From Pedobacter sp. WC2423 (lineage in GTDB: Bacteria > Bacteroidota > Bacteroidia > Sphingobacteriales > Sphingobacteriaceae): a stretch of 64,000 nt of DNA. The notes below the pieces were generated by a model that made no database searches, had not been told where the DNA came from, and saw only the letters and a list, made by a program, of their open reading frames with translations. The stretch lies in NCBI RefSeq assembly GCF_040822065.1, contig NZ_CP162005.1:3968001-4032000 (forward strand), in the 5' to 3' direction. Position 1 is the stretch's first letter. Each line of letters starts with the position of its first letter. This document shows positions 9,012 through 16,157 of the stretch, in pieces. Position numbers and translations under genes: made by a program.

Positions 9012-9495
9012 TTATTGAATTTGTACCTTTTTAAGACGGCTATTAATCAACTCAACTAATGCTGCAAATTCTTTAGGCTCATATATTCCCTGGAATATAA
9101 TGTATCGCAAATTTCTTTAATATTCCCCGGTCAGCATCCGGCAGAACAGGGAAAGCAAAACCAGCTGGTTACGATTCTTTACTAAGCTGATTACTTCCTG
9201 ATTTTATAGTTCAATTTATCATTATTAAACGCTCCTGATTACTTTGATAAGAGATCGGCCAACGCTTCAGCGGAATTCTTAAGGGGAGGAAAGATCTTGT
9301 TTTTTCCAGGCTGGCTACTTTGACGAAAGTTCTCTGATGCCTTTGGGTTTCCATTGCTTGTTTCCTTTTGCCCGGTACAGAACTTTTGAAACAACCGGTA
9401 CGCCAAACTGTTGCTTTAAAAATGAAATCGTTAAGGATTCCCTCTGAAAATTTACCCGTTAAACTTCCCATAATAAATAAATGCCTTTCCACCAA
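9012..9495 (-). pseudogene. decayed coding remnants of unknown origin
   Basis: A 94-codon open frame (9211-9495) starts within a MGSLTGKF-like segment (the inner Met may be the true start) and carries a basic GKRKQAMETQRHQR stretch. The same frame continues past two stops into protein-like sequence (PAGFAFPVLPDADRGILKK, about 9115-9168) and is then picked up in another frame by a segment ending KEFAALVELINSRLKKVQIQ (9012-9116). This looks like frameshifted and interrupted coding sequence. The start weakly recalls small Bacteroidota-only proteins beginning MGxLTGKL, but I cannot name the family with confidence. Confidence 0.35.
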
Positions 9496-9540
9496 TGTAA
9501 GCTATTCGCGTTAAAGATTATCCTGATGCGTAAAAAATGG

Positions 9541-9582
9541 CCGTAATTGTCCGCAGCTGTCTGCAATTGTCCGCAGTTGTCC
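9541..9582. repeat. short tandem repeat, 10-bp period
   Basis: Four imperfect copies of a decamer close to CCGCAATTGT run from 9541 to 9580, with a partial fifth. Positions 1-2 and 7-10 are nearly fixed and the middle varies (TAATT, CAGCT, CAATT, CAGTT). The period is close to one DNA helical turn. Confidence 0.75.
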
Positions 9583-9692
9583 ATGGGTTAGTCAAAGGGG
9601 AAATTATAATTTCATTAATCTTCATCCGGTTATGATTGAGTTGTGCCTGAATAGAGGTCGGGATGACACCAGGTTGTAAACGGGCTGTAACT

Positions 9693-9742
9693 ATGGCAAG
9701 TCTAAGTTATTTCAACTAGTTGTTTTGACTTAGACTTGCCAT
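9693..9742. repeat. 50-bp near-perfect palindrome
   Basis: Perfect 15-bp arms at 9693-9707 and 9728-9742 enclose a second 10-bp palindrome (CAACTAGTTG, 9713-9722) at the exact centre; only a small TTT/TTT internal loop and one wobble pair interrupt the symmetry. There is no T-run on either side, so it does not look like an ordinary terminator. It could be a protein-binding palindrome, a mobile-element relic or a REP-like unit. Confidence 0.75.
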
Positions 9743-9779
9743 GCTCTCGCGTTACTTTAGCACTGCTCTTACCCTAACG

Positions 9780-9812
9780 AGTACTCAGGCAGTACTCGGG
9801 CAGTACCCGGGC
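9780..9812. repeat. short tandem repeat, 11-bp period
   Basis: Three adjacent 11-bp copies: AGTACTCAGGC (9780-9790), AGTACTCGGGC (9791-9801) and AGTACCCGGGC (9802-9812). The AGTACT half is self-complementary, so copies one and two place identical palindromes one helical turn apart. Confidence 0.75.
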
Positions 9813-10103
9813 GATATAGATTTATTATTTAGCTATTTTGAATTTATTTACGAACAGCCCGGCCTTGTTTCGGCCGAGTCATTCCCACGCAAATTGAAAG
9901 CTTTCAGCGCAACTTCCAGCGGCATAAGAGCATCCGCGACAGCAAAGACTTTCTGTTAGCGTGTCAAAATTTATGCTTAAAAAAGAGCCTGCTCCACAAG
10001 TTTATGACTTGATCGCTTATTTCTCCTCAGTGCTTCGCCATTCTGCTTCACCTCCCAACCTGTACTCCTTCCCCCAAAACCGCATTACATAAAAATCAGG
10101 CCT

Positions 10104-10193
10104 CTAAAAAAAACAAGGCTGTATGGTTTACGAACATTGGCCATCTCTTCAGATGGGCGTAGTTCGCAAACCATACAGCCTTGTTTTTTTTAG
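10104..10193. repeat. 90-bp hairpin with 32-bp arms, probable bidirectional terminator
   Basis: Arms 10104-10135 and 10162-10193 match at 31 of 32 positions (mismatch at 10130/10167). Inside them a second stem (10141-10146 with 10151-10156) closes on a CTTC tetraloop. Both outer edges are runs of eight A or T, so either strand would give a hairpin ending in U8. It lies 18 bases past the stop of the minus-strand operon and could end it, but the stem is far longer than any other terminator in the window. Confidence 0.72.
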
Positions 10194-10210
10194 CCGTACG
10201 ATAACTTTAT

Positions 10211-10651
10211 TTAAAAGGACTCACTATCGGGTGGAATCCCATAATCCACGAACCCCTGTGCTTTTTCCTTTTTCTTTTTTCCCGTGAACAAACCCTTTAC
10301 CGTATTAAATATCGCAGAAATATGTTCCGCATCCAGCGTTTTACCGACCTTACTTGTCGCTAACCCTACCAATGCCTTCGTAATAAAACCTGAGCCCTTA
10401 AACAGTGTACTATTCATCAGGATAGGCAATGCCATAGACATCAGTTTGCTACTGATATTCAGCTTATCATCAACCTTTAAAAATGCAGATGGCGTTGCAT
10501 ATTTCTTAATCAGGCTACCAAAAGTAAACTGTTTCAGATAAATCTTCACATCATCCTTAATGACCTCCTCCTGCATCTTATAATCAACTTTAAGACTAAT
10601 CAGTCTGACGTTCAGATCTTGCAGGTTATTAATTTCATACTTTTTGCTCAT
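10211..10651 (-). CDS. hypothetical protein, third gene of YtxH/holin-like cluster
   Basis: With the start at the Met of MSKKYEIN (10651, preceded by GGAGG) the product has 146 residues; a longer frame to 10717 would overlap the upstream gene far more and lacks a ribosome site. The N-terminal half is basic (DVKIYLKQFTFGSLIKKY), the middle is moderately hydrophobic (LMSMALPILMNSTLFKGSGFITKALVGLA) and the C-terminus carries GKKKKEKAQ. The start overlaps the upstream holin-like stop by 17 bp, so the two are co-translated. I recognise no named family; a membrane-peripheral role is inferred from its partners. Confidence 0.72.
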   Translation of the reverse strand: MSKKYEINNLQDLNVRLISLKVDYKMQEEVIKDDVKIYLKQFTFGSLIKKYATPSAFLKVDDKLNISSKLMSMALPILMNSTLFKGSGFITKALVGLATSKVGKTLDAEHISAIFNTVKGLFTGKKKKEKAQGFVDYGIPPDSESF

Positions 10652-11015
10652 CTTCCTCGTCCTCCTGTAGTTTTTTAAAATATTTTCTGATCGTGAAGTT
10701 GACAATAGCCTTCTCAATGAATTTCTCTTTAGTTACATACACTATAATCGCTAAAAGCAAATAAAGCACTGCAACACAACCAAAACCAGCCGTATAACTG
10801 GCAAAAAGTGTAGATAAGAAGAGTGCAAGCGTAACTGTTCCTAAAATAAAGGCCAGCACAAAGCAAATACCCACAATAGCATTAGTAATCAAGTCAGCAA
10901 ATACTTTAGCAGACCTTTTAATTAGTACTAGCCGTGCGTATTCTATCCGGGTATCTATGTAGGTTTTAGCCTCCGAAAACAGCTCCTCAATATTCTTTTC
11001 TTTCTTCTCCTCCAT
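10635..11015 (-). CDS. phage-holin-family-III-like membrane protein (stress cluster)
   Basis: A 126-residue protein with a charged N-terminal helix (EEKKEKNIEELFSEAKTYIDTRIEYARL), two strongly hydrophobic segments (about 45-70 and 77-100) and a charged tail. This is the layout of the PF07332 'putative holin superfamily III' proteins, which in Bacteroidota usually sit beside a YtxH gene, as here. They are not phage lysis proteins in this context: no endolysin or phage gene is nearby. It lies 76 bases downstream of ytxH and overlaps the next gene. It probably acts in the inner membrane in stress or stationary phase, which is inference. Confidence 0.78.
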   Translation of the reverse strand: MEEKKEKNIEELFSEAKTYIDTRIEYARLVLIKRSAKVFADLITNAIVGICFVLAFILGTVTLALFLSTLFASYTAGFGCVAVLYLLLAIIVYVTKEKFIEKAIVNFTIRKYFKKLQEDEEDEQKV

Positions 11016-11091
11016 TGGTAATTAAACTTTAGCTTGTTCTGATCATAAATTCGCAGAACTACTGATAATAACTCATTATTAAGAATATTGT

Positions 11092-11358
11092 TTAAGCGTG
11101 TTCCGCATCATCTACAAATTCTTCTTCAGCTTCATGCAGCTTATTCTTTACAGAACTTACTACTTTATCTTTCAGACCAGTTAAATGATCAATTTCATCT
11201 GCTGCTCTCTCTTTTAATGCATCACCCAGCTCTTTTAATGACTGATTTAAACGGTCACGAGTTTCACTACCTTTTTCAGGCGCAAACAGCAAACCTAACG
11301 CTGCACCTGCAGCCAAACCTGTTAATAATCCAATTAATACTTTTGAGTTATCGTTCAT
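11092..11358 (-). CDS. YtxH domain-containing protein
   Basis: An 88-residue protein that begins with a Gly/Ala-rich membrane helix (VLIGLLTGLAAGAALGLLFAPEKG, about 7-30), the diagnostic YtxH (PF12732) start with its APEKG turn, followed by an amphipathic Lys/Glu/Asp-rich helical tail. YtxH proteins are general-stress-induced in Bacillus; the biochemical function is unknown. It is first in a three-gene unit. The 217-base leader up to the next gene at 11576 shows no exact TAnnTTTG box on the minus strand, so another sigma factor may read it. Confidence 0.88.
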   Translation of the reverse strand: MNDNSKVLIGLLTGLAAGAALGLLFAPEKGSETRDRLNQSLKELGDALKERAADEIDHLTGLKDKVVSSVKNKLHEAEEEFVDDAEHA

Positions 11359-11575
11359 GACTTTAATTTTTTATGTTTAATAATTGATTTTGTAGCGATG
11401 TAATTGATAATTAGGTGGTATTGTTTCTTATAACTCTTTAGCACCGGGAATTGTTTTAATATTTTCTGAGAATTTAACAGCATAGAAATCTTTCAAACCT
11501 GGTATAAAACATGAGCCTGAGGAAACAATGTACAACACCGTCCTTTATTAAGTTAATACGAAGATTAGAGTGGGG

Positions 11576-12982
11576 TTAGGTATCCAGGTTAATCGCCTTC
11601 ATTTTATTGTAAAGAGTCTTCCTGTCTATATTTAAGATCTTTGCAGCCTTTGTCTTGTTAAAGTTCACCTCACGAAGTACTTTCAATATCGCTTCGTATT
11701 CAGCCTCTGAAGCTGCATTTTTCAAGTCCCTGGACTTCTCATGGTTTCTGTGAATTGTATTTTCAATAGCAGTTACCTTGGCATCTGTAGAAATTTCCAG
11801 CGGAAGTGCTTTAAGCTGAATTTCATCAGATTCTGTTAGTAATGTTGCTCTGCGAACTACATTTTTGAGTTCCCTCACATTTCCAGGCCAGTTATAGCTC
11901 AGAAAACACTCTTCCACATCCTTAGAAAAGCCCAGCACATTTCTGCCCAGCTCCTCATTGGCGAAGTCAAGAAAAGTCTTCGCAAAAATCATAATATCTT
12001 TTCCCCTCATGCTCAATGGCGGAAGGTTAATTGCGAATTCATTAAAACGGTGGTATAAATCTTCTCTGAAACGACCTCGCTGGATCGCTGTAGCCAGATT
12101 TTCATTCGTTGCCACAATAATACGGACATCAAGATCAATCTCTTTTGTGCTACCGATACGCTTAATTTTTCTTTCCTGAACAGTTCTCAGTAAAGCAGCC
12201 TGTAAATCATAAGATAAATTTCCTACTTCATCCAGAAAAAGCGTTCCGCCATTTGCCATTTCAAAATGGCCTATTTTCGTGTTCAATGCACCAGTAAAAG
12301 AACCTTTTTCATGTCCAAAAAACTCACTTCCTGCCAGTTCTTTTGTTAAAGAACCACAATCCATAGCCACAAAAGGGTTGTCTCTTCTTGGACTGTTTAA
12401 GTGAATAGCTTTTGCTACAGACTCTTTTCCAGTACCACTTTCACCAGTTAAAATTACACTATATGATGTTGGGGCTACCAATTGAATCTGCTTTAACAAC
12501 TCCTTTGAAGCCTGGCTCTGTCCGGCCACAAAATTTTCTACCTGGTTATAAACAGGCTTTGACGTTTTGGCTTTTTGTACTTCAGATCTTATACCCTCGG
12601 CCGTAGTATCATTTAATGCTATCTGTGTATCAATAGCTTTATTTATAGTATTTAAGATTTCATCCGGATATAAAGGCTTCGTAATATAATCGTAAGCCCC
12701 TAATTTAATCAGTTCAACAGCAAGTTTGATATCCGAATAGCCAGTAATAATAATCACGCCGGTCTGTGGATAATTCTCTTTAATTTTAATGAGCATTTCC
12801 TTTCCATCAGTATCCTCCAGCCTGTAGTCACATAAAACAAGATCATACTGATCCTTACTCAGATAGTCTTGTGCAGAAACGCCACTGGTCGCAGTATTCA
12901 CACTAAACCCATTTCTGGTTAAGAATTTTGACAGTAATAAACCTATATTAATTTCATCATCTACTATTAGTATCCTTTTCAT
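11576..12982 (-). CDS. sigma-54-dependent response regulator, NtrC family
   Basis: The start was set at the ATG of MKRILIVDDE (12982); four extra upstream codons start with TTG. The 468-residue protein has a receiver domain (1-115, phospho-Asp in LVLCDYRLEDTDG), an AAA+ ATPase (about 150-385) with Walker A GESGTGKE and a GSFTGA loop that contacts sigma-54, and a C-terminal Fis-type helix-turn-helix (NKTKAAKILNIDRKTLYNKM). All parts needed for activating RpoN promoters are present. No cognate kinase is adjacent; a -24/-12 target was not found in the window. Process controlled: unknown. Confidence 0.94.
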   Translation of the reverse strand: MKRILIVDDEINIGLLLSKFLTRNGFSVNTATSGVSAQDYLSKDQYDLVLCDYRLEDTDGKEMLIKIKENYPQTGVIIITGYSDIKLAVELIKLGAYDYITKPLYPDEILNTINKAIDTQIALNDTTAEGIRSEVQKAKTSKPVYNQVENFVAGQSQASKELLKQIQLVAPTSYSVILTGESGTGKESVAKAIHLNSPRRDNPFVAMDCGSLTKELAGSEFFGHEKGSFTGALNTKIGHFEMANGGTLFLDEVGNLSYDLQAALLRTVQERKIKRIGSTKEIDLDVRIIVATNENLATAIQRGRFREDLYHRFNEFAINLPPLSMRGKDIMIFAKTFLDFANEELGRNVLGFSKDVEECFLSYNWPGNVRELKNVVRRATLLTESDEIQLKALPLEISTDAKVTAIENTIHRNHEKSRDLKNAASEAEYEAILKVLREVNFNKTKAAKILNIDRKTLYNKMKAINLDT

Positions 12983-13149
12983 ATCTGGCAACAAATTCTA
13001 AACTTATTCGATGATAAATATAAAGAAATATTTTATATGGGAAATATTTTCTACACTTATATATTCATATTCCCCTTAATTGCATACTTATCCACGGAAA
13101 CGCTCCAGCGTGCCTTTCCGCAAAATTTAAACCATTTATAACGAGTGAG

Positions 13150-13932
13150 TTAACGCCCTTTGAAATCTGCGCGCCTTTTTTCCAGAAAGGCTCCTGTACC
13201 TTCTTTAAAGTCTTGTGTACCAAAGCATTTACCGAACTCCTCAATTTCGACCTCAAAACCGTTTAATCCCTCATTTACAGCTGCATTCACAGCATTTATT
13301 GCCGCTGCAATAGCAAGAGGTGCACGTTGTTTAATTTTATTGAGGATTTCTTCAGCTTTGCCGGTCAGCTCTGCAAGAGGTACTACGTGATTCACCAACC
13401 CTATTTTCTCTGCCCTTTCCGCAGTAATCATATCAGCTGTAGTAATCATTTCAGTAGCTCTTCCTTTTCCTACAAGCCTGGTTAATCTTTGTGTTCCGCC
13501 ATAACCAGGAATCAAGCCTAAAGTAACTTCAGGCAGCCCCATTTTGGCCGTATCTGCAGCTATACGAATATGACAGGCCATTGCCAACTCTAATCCCCCG
13601 CCTAAAGCGAAGCCATTAATTGCAGCTACAAAAGGCTTTTTACTATTTTCTATCGCATCAAAAACATTGACTTGTCCACTTCTGGCTAAATCCTCCCCCT
13701 GCTCTGTAGTATAGGCTGAGAATTCTGAAATATCAGCTCCGGCAACAAATGCTTTCTCACCAGCGCCAGTTAAAAGTACGCCTCTCACCTCTTCTGTTCT
13801 GGATGCAAAAGCAATTACATCTGCCAGTTCGGCCAGTGTTTCCTTATTCAGGGCATTCAATTTGGATTCACGGTTAATCGTAACGTAAAGTATATTTGCT
13901 TTAACCTCTGATAGTATATTCTGATAGCTCAT
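13150..13932 (-). CDS. enoyl-CoA hydratase/isomerase (crotonase family)
   Basis: A 260-residue crotonase-fold enzyme. It has the oxyanion-hole segment KAFVAGADISEF and both glutamates of true hydratases, in GGGLELAMACHI and in GLPEVTLGLIPGYGGTQRL. The expected reaction is hydration of trans-2-enoyl-CoA to 3-hydroxyacyl-CoA in fatty acid or amino acid breakdown. The gene starts 3 bases after a B12-binding domain gene, so both are made together. That pairing suggests a role near propionate or branched-chain acyl-CoA metabolism, but the exact substrate cannot be read from sequence. Confidence 0.9.
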   Translation of the reverse strand: MSYQNILSEVKANILYVTINRESKLNALNKETLAELADVIAFASRTEEVRGVLLTGAGEKAFVAGADISEFSAYTTEQGEDLARSGQVNVFDAIENSKKPFVAAINGFALGGGLELAMACHIRIAADTAKMGLPEVTLGLIPGYGGTQRLTRLVGKGRATEMITTADMITAERAEKIGLVNHVVPLAELTGKAEEILNKIKQRAPLAIAAAINAVNAAVNEGLNGFEVEIEEFGKCFGTQDFKEGTGAFLEKRRADFKGR

Positions 13933-13935
13933 ATT

Positions 13936-14355
13936 TTAAAAATTTCTGTTTTCGTTAGCCCAGTCACGGATATAATCGACGATGGTCACCATTGTTGTTC
14001 CCGGTGCAAATAATTCTCCTACTCCAATCTCTTTGAGTTTTTCCATATCTGATTCGGGGATGATCCCGCCACCAGTTAATAATACATTGGTTAGCTTCTT
14101 TTGTTTCATGAACTCCACAATTTTAGGAAAAACTGTCATATGTGCGCCAGATAGGATAGAAACACCGATCGCATCCACATCTTCCTGCAATGCAGTGTTG
14201 ACCACCATTTCAGGTGTTTGCCGTAACCCGGTATAAATCACTTCCATACCAGCATCACGCAAAGATGTTGCGATCACTTTCGCTCCGCGGTCATGACCGT
14301 CAAGGCCAACTTTGGCCACTAAAATCCGAATTGGCCTATTTAATGTTTTGCTCAT
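13936..14355 (-). CDS. free-standing cobalamin-binding domain protein (methylmalonyl-CoA mutase C-terminal type)
   Basis: A 139-residue protein made of only the B12-binding Rossmann domain. It contains the base-off signature DGHDRGAKVIA (the DxHxxG motif, His as lower cobalt ligand), the SILSGAHM segment and the GGG of LLTGGGIIP. It resembles the small or C-terminal domain of methylmalonyl-CoA-mutase-like enzymes of split type (about 130-140 aa). The catalytic TIM-barrel subunit is not in the window. Alternatives are ethylmalonyl- or isobutyryl-CoA mutase small subunits or a B12-carrying accessory protein. Upstream is a short divergent region shared with glnS; no cobalamin riboswitch fits there. 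Confidence 0.88.
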   Translation of the reverse strand: MSKTLNRPIRILVAKVGLDGHDRGAKVIATSLRDAGMEVIYTGLRQTPEMVVNTALQEDVDAIGVSILSGAHMTVFPKIVEFMKQKKLTNVLLTGGGIIPESDMEKLKEIGVGELFAPGTTMVTIVDYIRDWANENRNF

Positions 14356-14406
14356 AAATTATACCGATAATCCATCGTAAATGTAAGTAAATTAGCTCTT
14401 TTATAT

Positions 14407-14414
14407 TAACTTTG
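14407..14414 (+). promoter_or_regulatory. -7 box of glnS
   Basis: TAACTTTG is an exact TAnnTTTG element 20 bases before the ATG of glnS at 14435. No good TTTG lies 19-21 bases upstream. Confidence 0.5.
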
Positions 14415-14434
14415 AATATAAATTTACAGTTTTT

Positions 14435-16096
14435 ATGAGTGAGGAAAGATCATTGAACTTTATTGAAGAGATCATTGAAAACGATTTAAATAGTGGAAAG
14501 TACAAAACTTTAGTAACACGTTTTCCACCTGAACCTAATGGATATTTACATATCGGTCATGCTAAGGCTATCTGCCTGAATTTCGGATTAACCCAAAAAT
14601 ACGGTGGTTATACCAACCTGAGGTTTGATGATACAAATCCTGTGACCGAAAAAACCGAATATGTAGACAGCCAGCAGGCAGACATCAGGTGGTTAGGTTT
14701 TGAATGGAAACATGAATTATATACTTCAGATTATTTTGATACCCTATATGATTTTGCCGTTAAGTTAATAGAAAATGGTCTTGCTTATGTAGATCATGGT
14801 ACTGCTGAAGAAATTGCGGCCCTGAAAGGTACGCCAACAGAACCAGGTACTGACAGTCCATACCGCAGCCGCAGTGTGGAAGAAAACCTGGCTTTATTCA
14901 GCAGCATGAAAGCTGGTGAACTGGAAGACGGAGCTTGTATTCTGCGTGCTAAAATTGATATGTCAAGCCCTAACATGCTGATGCGTGATCCGATTATTTA
15001 CCGTATCAAACATGCAGCACATCACCGTACAGGCAACAAATGGTGTATTTACCCGATGTACGACTTTGCACATGGCCAGAGTGACAGTATTGAGCAAATT
15101 ACACACTCTATCTGTACACTTGAATATGTTTCTCACCGTGAGTTATATGATTGGTTTATTGCACAACTGGGCATCTTCCCTTCACACCAGTACGAGTTTG
15201 CACGTTTAAACCTTACTTATACAGTAATGAGTAAACGTAAGCTGTTACAATTAGTGAATGATGGAGTAGTGACCGGATGGGATGATCCGCGCATGCCTAC
15301 AATCAGCGGGCTTAGAAGAAGAGGTTATACACCAGAAAGTATCCGTGAATTCTGTGAAAGAATCGGAATTGCGAAAAGAGAAAACCTGATTGAACTGAGC
15401 TTATTGGAATTCTGTGTGCGTGAGCACTTAAATAAAACAGCAAACCGTGTAATGGCAGTTCTTGATCCTATTAAATTAGTGATTACAAACTATCCTGAAG
15501 GTAAAGAAGAGATTCTTATTGGAGAGAATAACCCTGAAGCTGAAGATAAAGGTGGCTTAAGAGAGATTCCTTTCAGTAATGAACTTTGGATCGAACGGGA
15601 AGATTTCATGGAAGAACCTGCTAAAAAATGGTTCAGATTAGCTCCCGGAGCAATGGTAAGGTTGAAAAACGCTTACATTGTGAAATGTGAAGATTTCAAA
15701 AAAGATGCAGATGGAAACGTTACTGAAATTCACTGTACTTACATCCCTGAATCCAAAAGTGGTGAAGATACCAGCGAAATCCATGTGAAAGGAACAATTC
15801 ACTGGGTAAGTACGAAACATGCTAAAACTGCTGAGATCAGAGTTTATGACCGTTTATTTTCGGTAGAGTCTCCTGATAGCGAAGAAGGTGATTTCAAAGA
15901 CTACCTGCATCCTGACAGCGTGAAAGTTATCAAAGAAGCTTATATAGAACCTTATCTGGCAGGTGCTGATCTGGAATCAAGATATCAGTTTATCCGTAAA
16001 GGATACTATTGCCTGGATAAAGATTCAACAGCAGATCGCCTGGTCTTCAATCAAACTGTTGGTTTGAAAGATGCCTGGGCGAAAGCAAAGAAATAA
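14435..16096 (+). CDS. glnS: glutamine--tRNA ligase
   Basis: A 553-residue class I synthetase. The HIGH motif is in PPEPNGYLHIGHAKAI (about 31-46), the KMSKS-equivalent is VMSKRKL (about 263-269), and the C-terminal half holds the two beta-barrel anticodon-binding domains (about 335-545), as in E. coli GlnRS (554 aa). It makes Gln-tRNA(Gln) directly, so the organism need not use the GatCAB amidation route for glutamine. It is monocistronic with a strong terminator. gltX lies 11 kb downstream, so both members of the Glx synthetase pair are present. Confidence 0.97.
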   Translation: MSEERSLNFIEEIIENDLNSGKYKTLVTRFPPEPNGYLHIGHAKAICLNFGLTQKYGGYTNLRFDDTNPVTEKTEYVDSQQADIRWLGFEWKHELYTSDYFDTLYDFAVKLIENGLAYVDHGTAEEIAALKGTPTEPGTDSPYRSRSVEENLALFSSMKAGELEDGACILRAKIDMSSPNMLMRDPIIYRIKHAAHHRTGNKWCIYPMYDFAHGQSDSIEQITHSICTLEYVSHRELYDWFIAQLGIFPSHQYEFARLNLTYTVMSKRKLLQLVNDGVVTGWDDPRMPTISGLRRRGYTPESIREFCERIGIAKRENLIELSLLEFCVREHLNKTANRVMAVLDPIKLVITNYPEGKEEILIGENNPEAEDKGGLREIPFSNELWIEREDFMEEPAKKWFRLAPGAMVRLKNAYIVKCEDFKKDADGNVTEIHCTYIPESKSGEDTSEIHVKGTIHWVSTKHAKTAEIRVYDRLFSVESPDSEEGDFKDYLHPDSVKVIKEAYIEPYLAGADLESRYQFIRKGYYCLDKDSTADRLVFNQTVGLKDAWAKAKK

Positions 16097-16103
16097 TTTC
16101 ATT

Positions 16104-16141
16104 AAAAAACCCCTGACCTTTACCAGTTTCAGGGGTTTTTT
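16104..16141. terminator. bidirectional terminator after glnS
   Basis: Perfect 13-bp arms (16104-16116, 16129-16141) with a C4/G4 core and A6/T6 edges, between convergent glnS and the amidase gene. It can serve both strands. Confidence 0.88.
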
Positions 16142-16157
16142 ATGTCCAAAAAGACCG

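Larger units (their letters stand above)
9009..10210. other. gene-poor 1.2-kb region with repeats and decayed coding DNA
   Basis: No intact gene can be supported. From left to right it holds a decayed minus-strand reading frame, a 10-bp-period tandem repeat, a 50-bp palindrome, an 11-bp-period tandem repeat and a 90-bp hairpin. Short open frames at 9741-9959 (+) and 9973-10092 (+) have no family resemblance and partly consist of repeat DNA. The mixture suggests an old insertion or a genome-wide repeat cluster. Confidence 0.6.

Noticed and set aside
9741..9959. 72-codon plus-strand open frame starting at the end of the 50-bp palindrome
   Set aside because: Its first part is the 11-bp tandem repeat read as protein; no family resemblance, no ribosome site and no promoter box.
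9973..10092. 39-codon plus-strand open frame before the 90-bp hairpin
   Set aside because: Short, Ser/Pro-rich, no ribosome site and no recognisable homologue by eye.
10635..11015. Prophage remnant suggested by the holin-family name
   Set aside because: No endolysin, structural, integrase or repressor gene is nearby; this family commonly sits beside ytxH in Bacteroidota chromosomes.
11088..11360. 90-codon plus-strand frame opposite the ytxH gene
   Set aside because: It is the exact antisense of ytxH and Leu/His-rich as shadows of Lys/Glu-rich helices are; ytxH has the family signature.
11359..13149. RpoN (-24/-12) promoters near the NtrC-type regulator
   Set aside because: No TGGCAC-N5-TTGC match was found in the adjacent intergenic DNA by eye.
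14356..14434. Cobalamin riboswitch before the B12-binding domain gene
   Set aside because: The region is only 79 bases, is shared with glnS, and lacks the conserved B12-box sequence.
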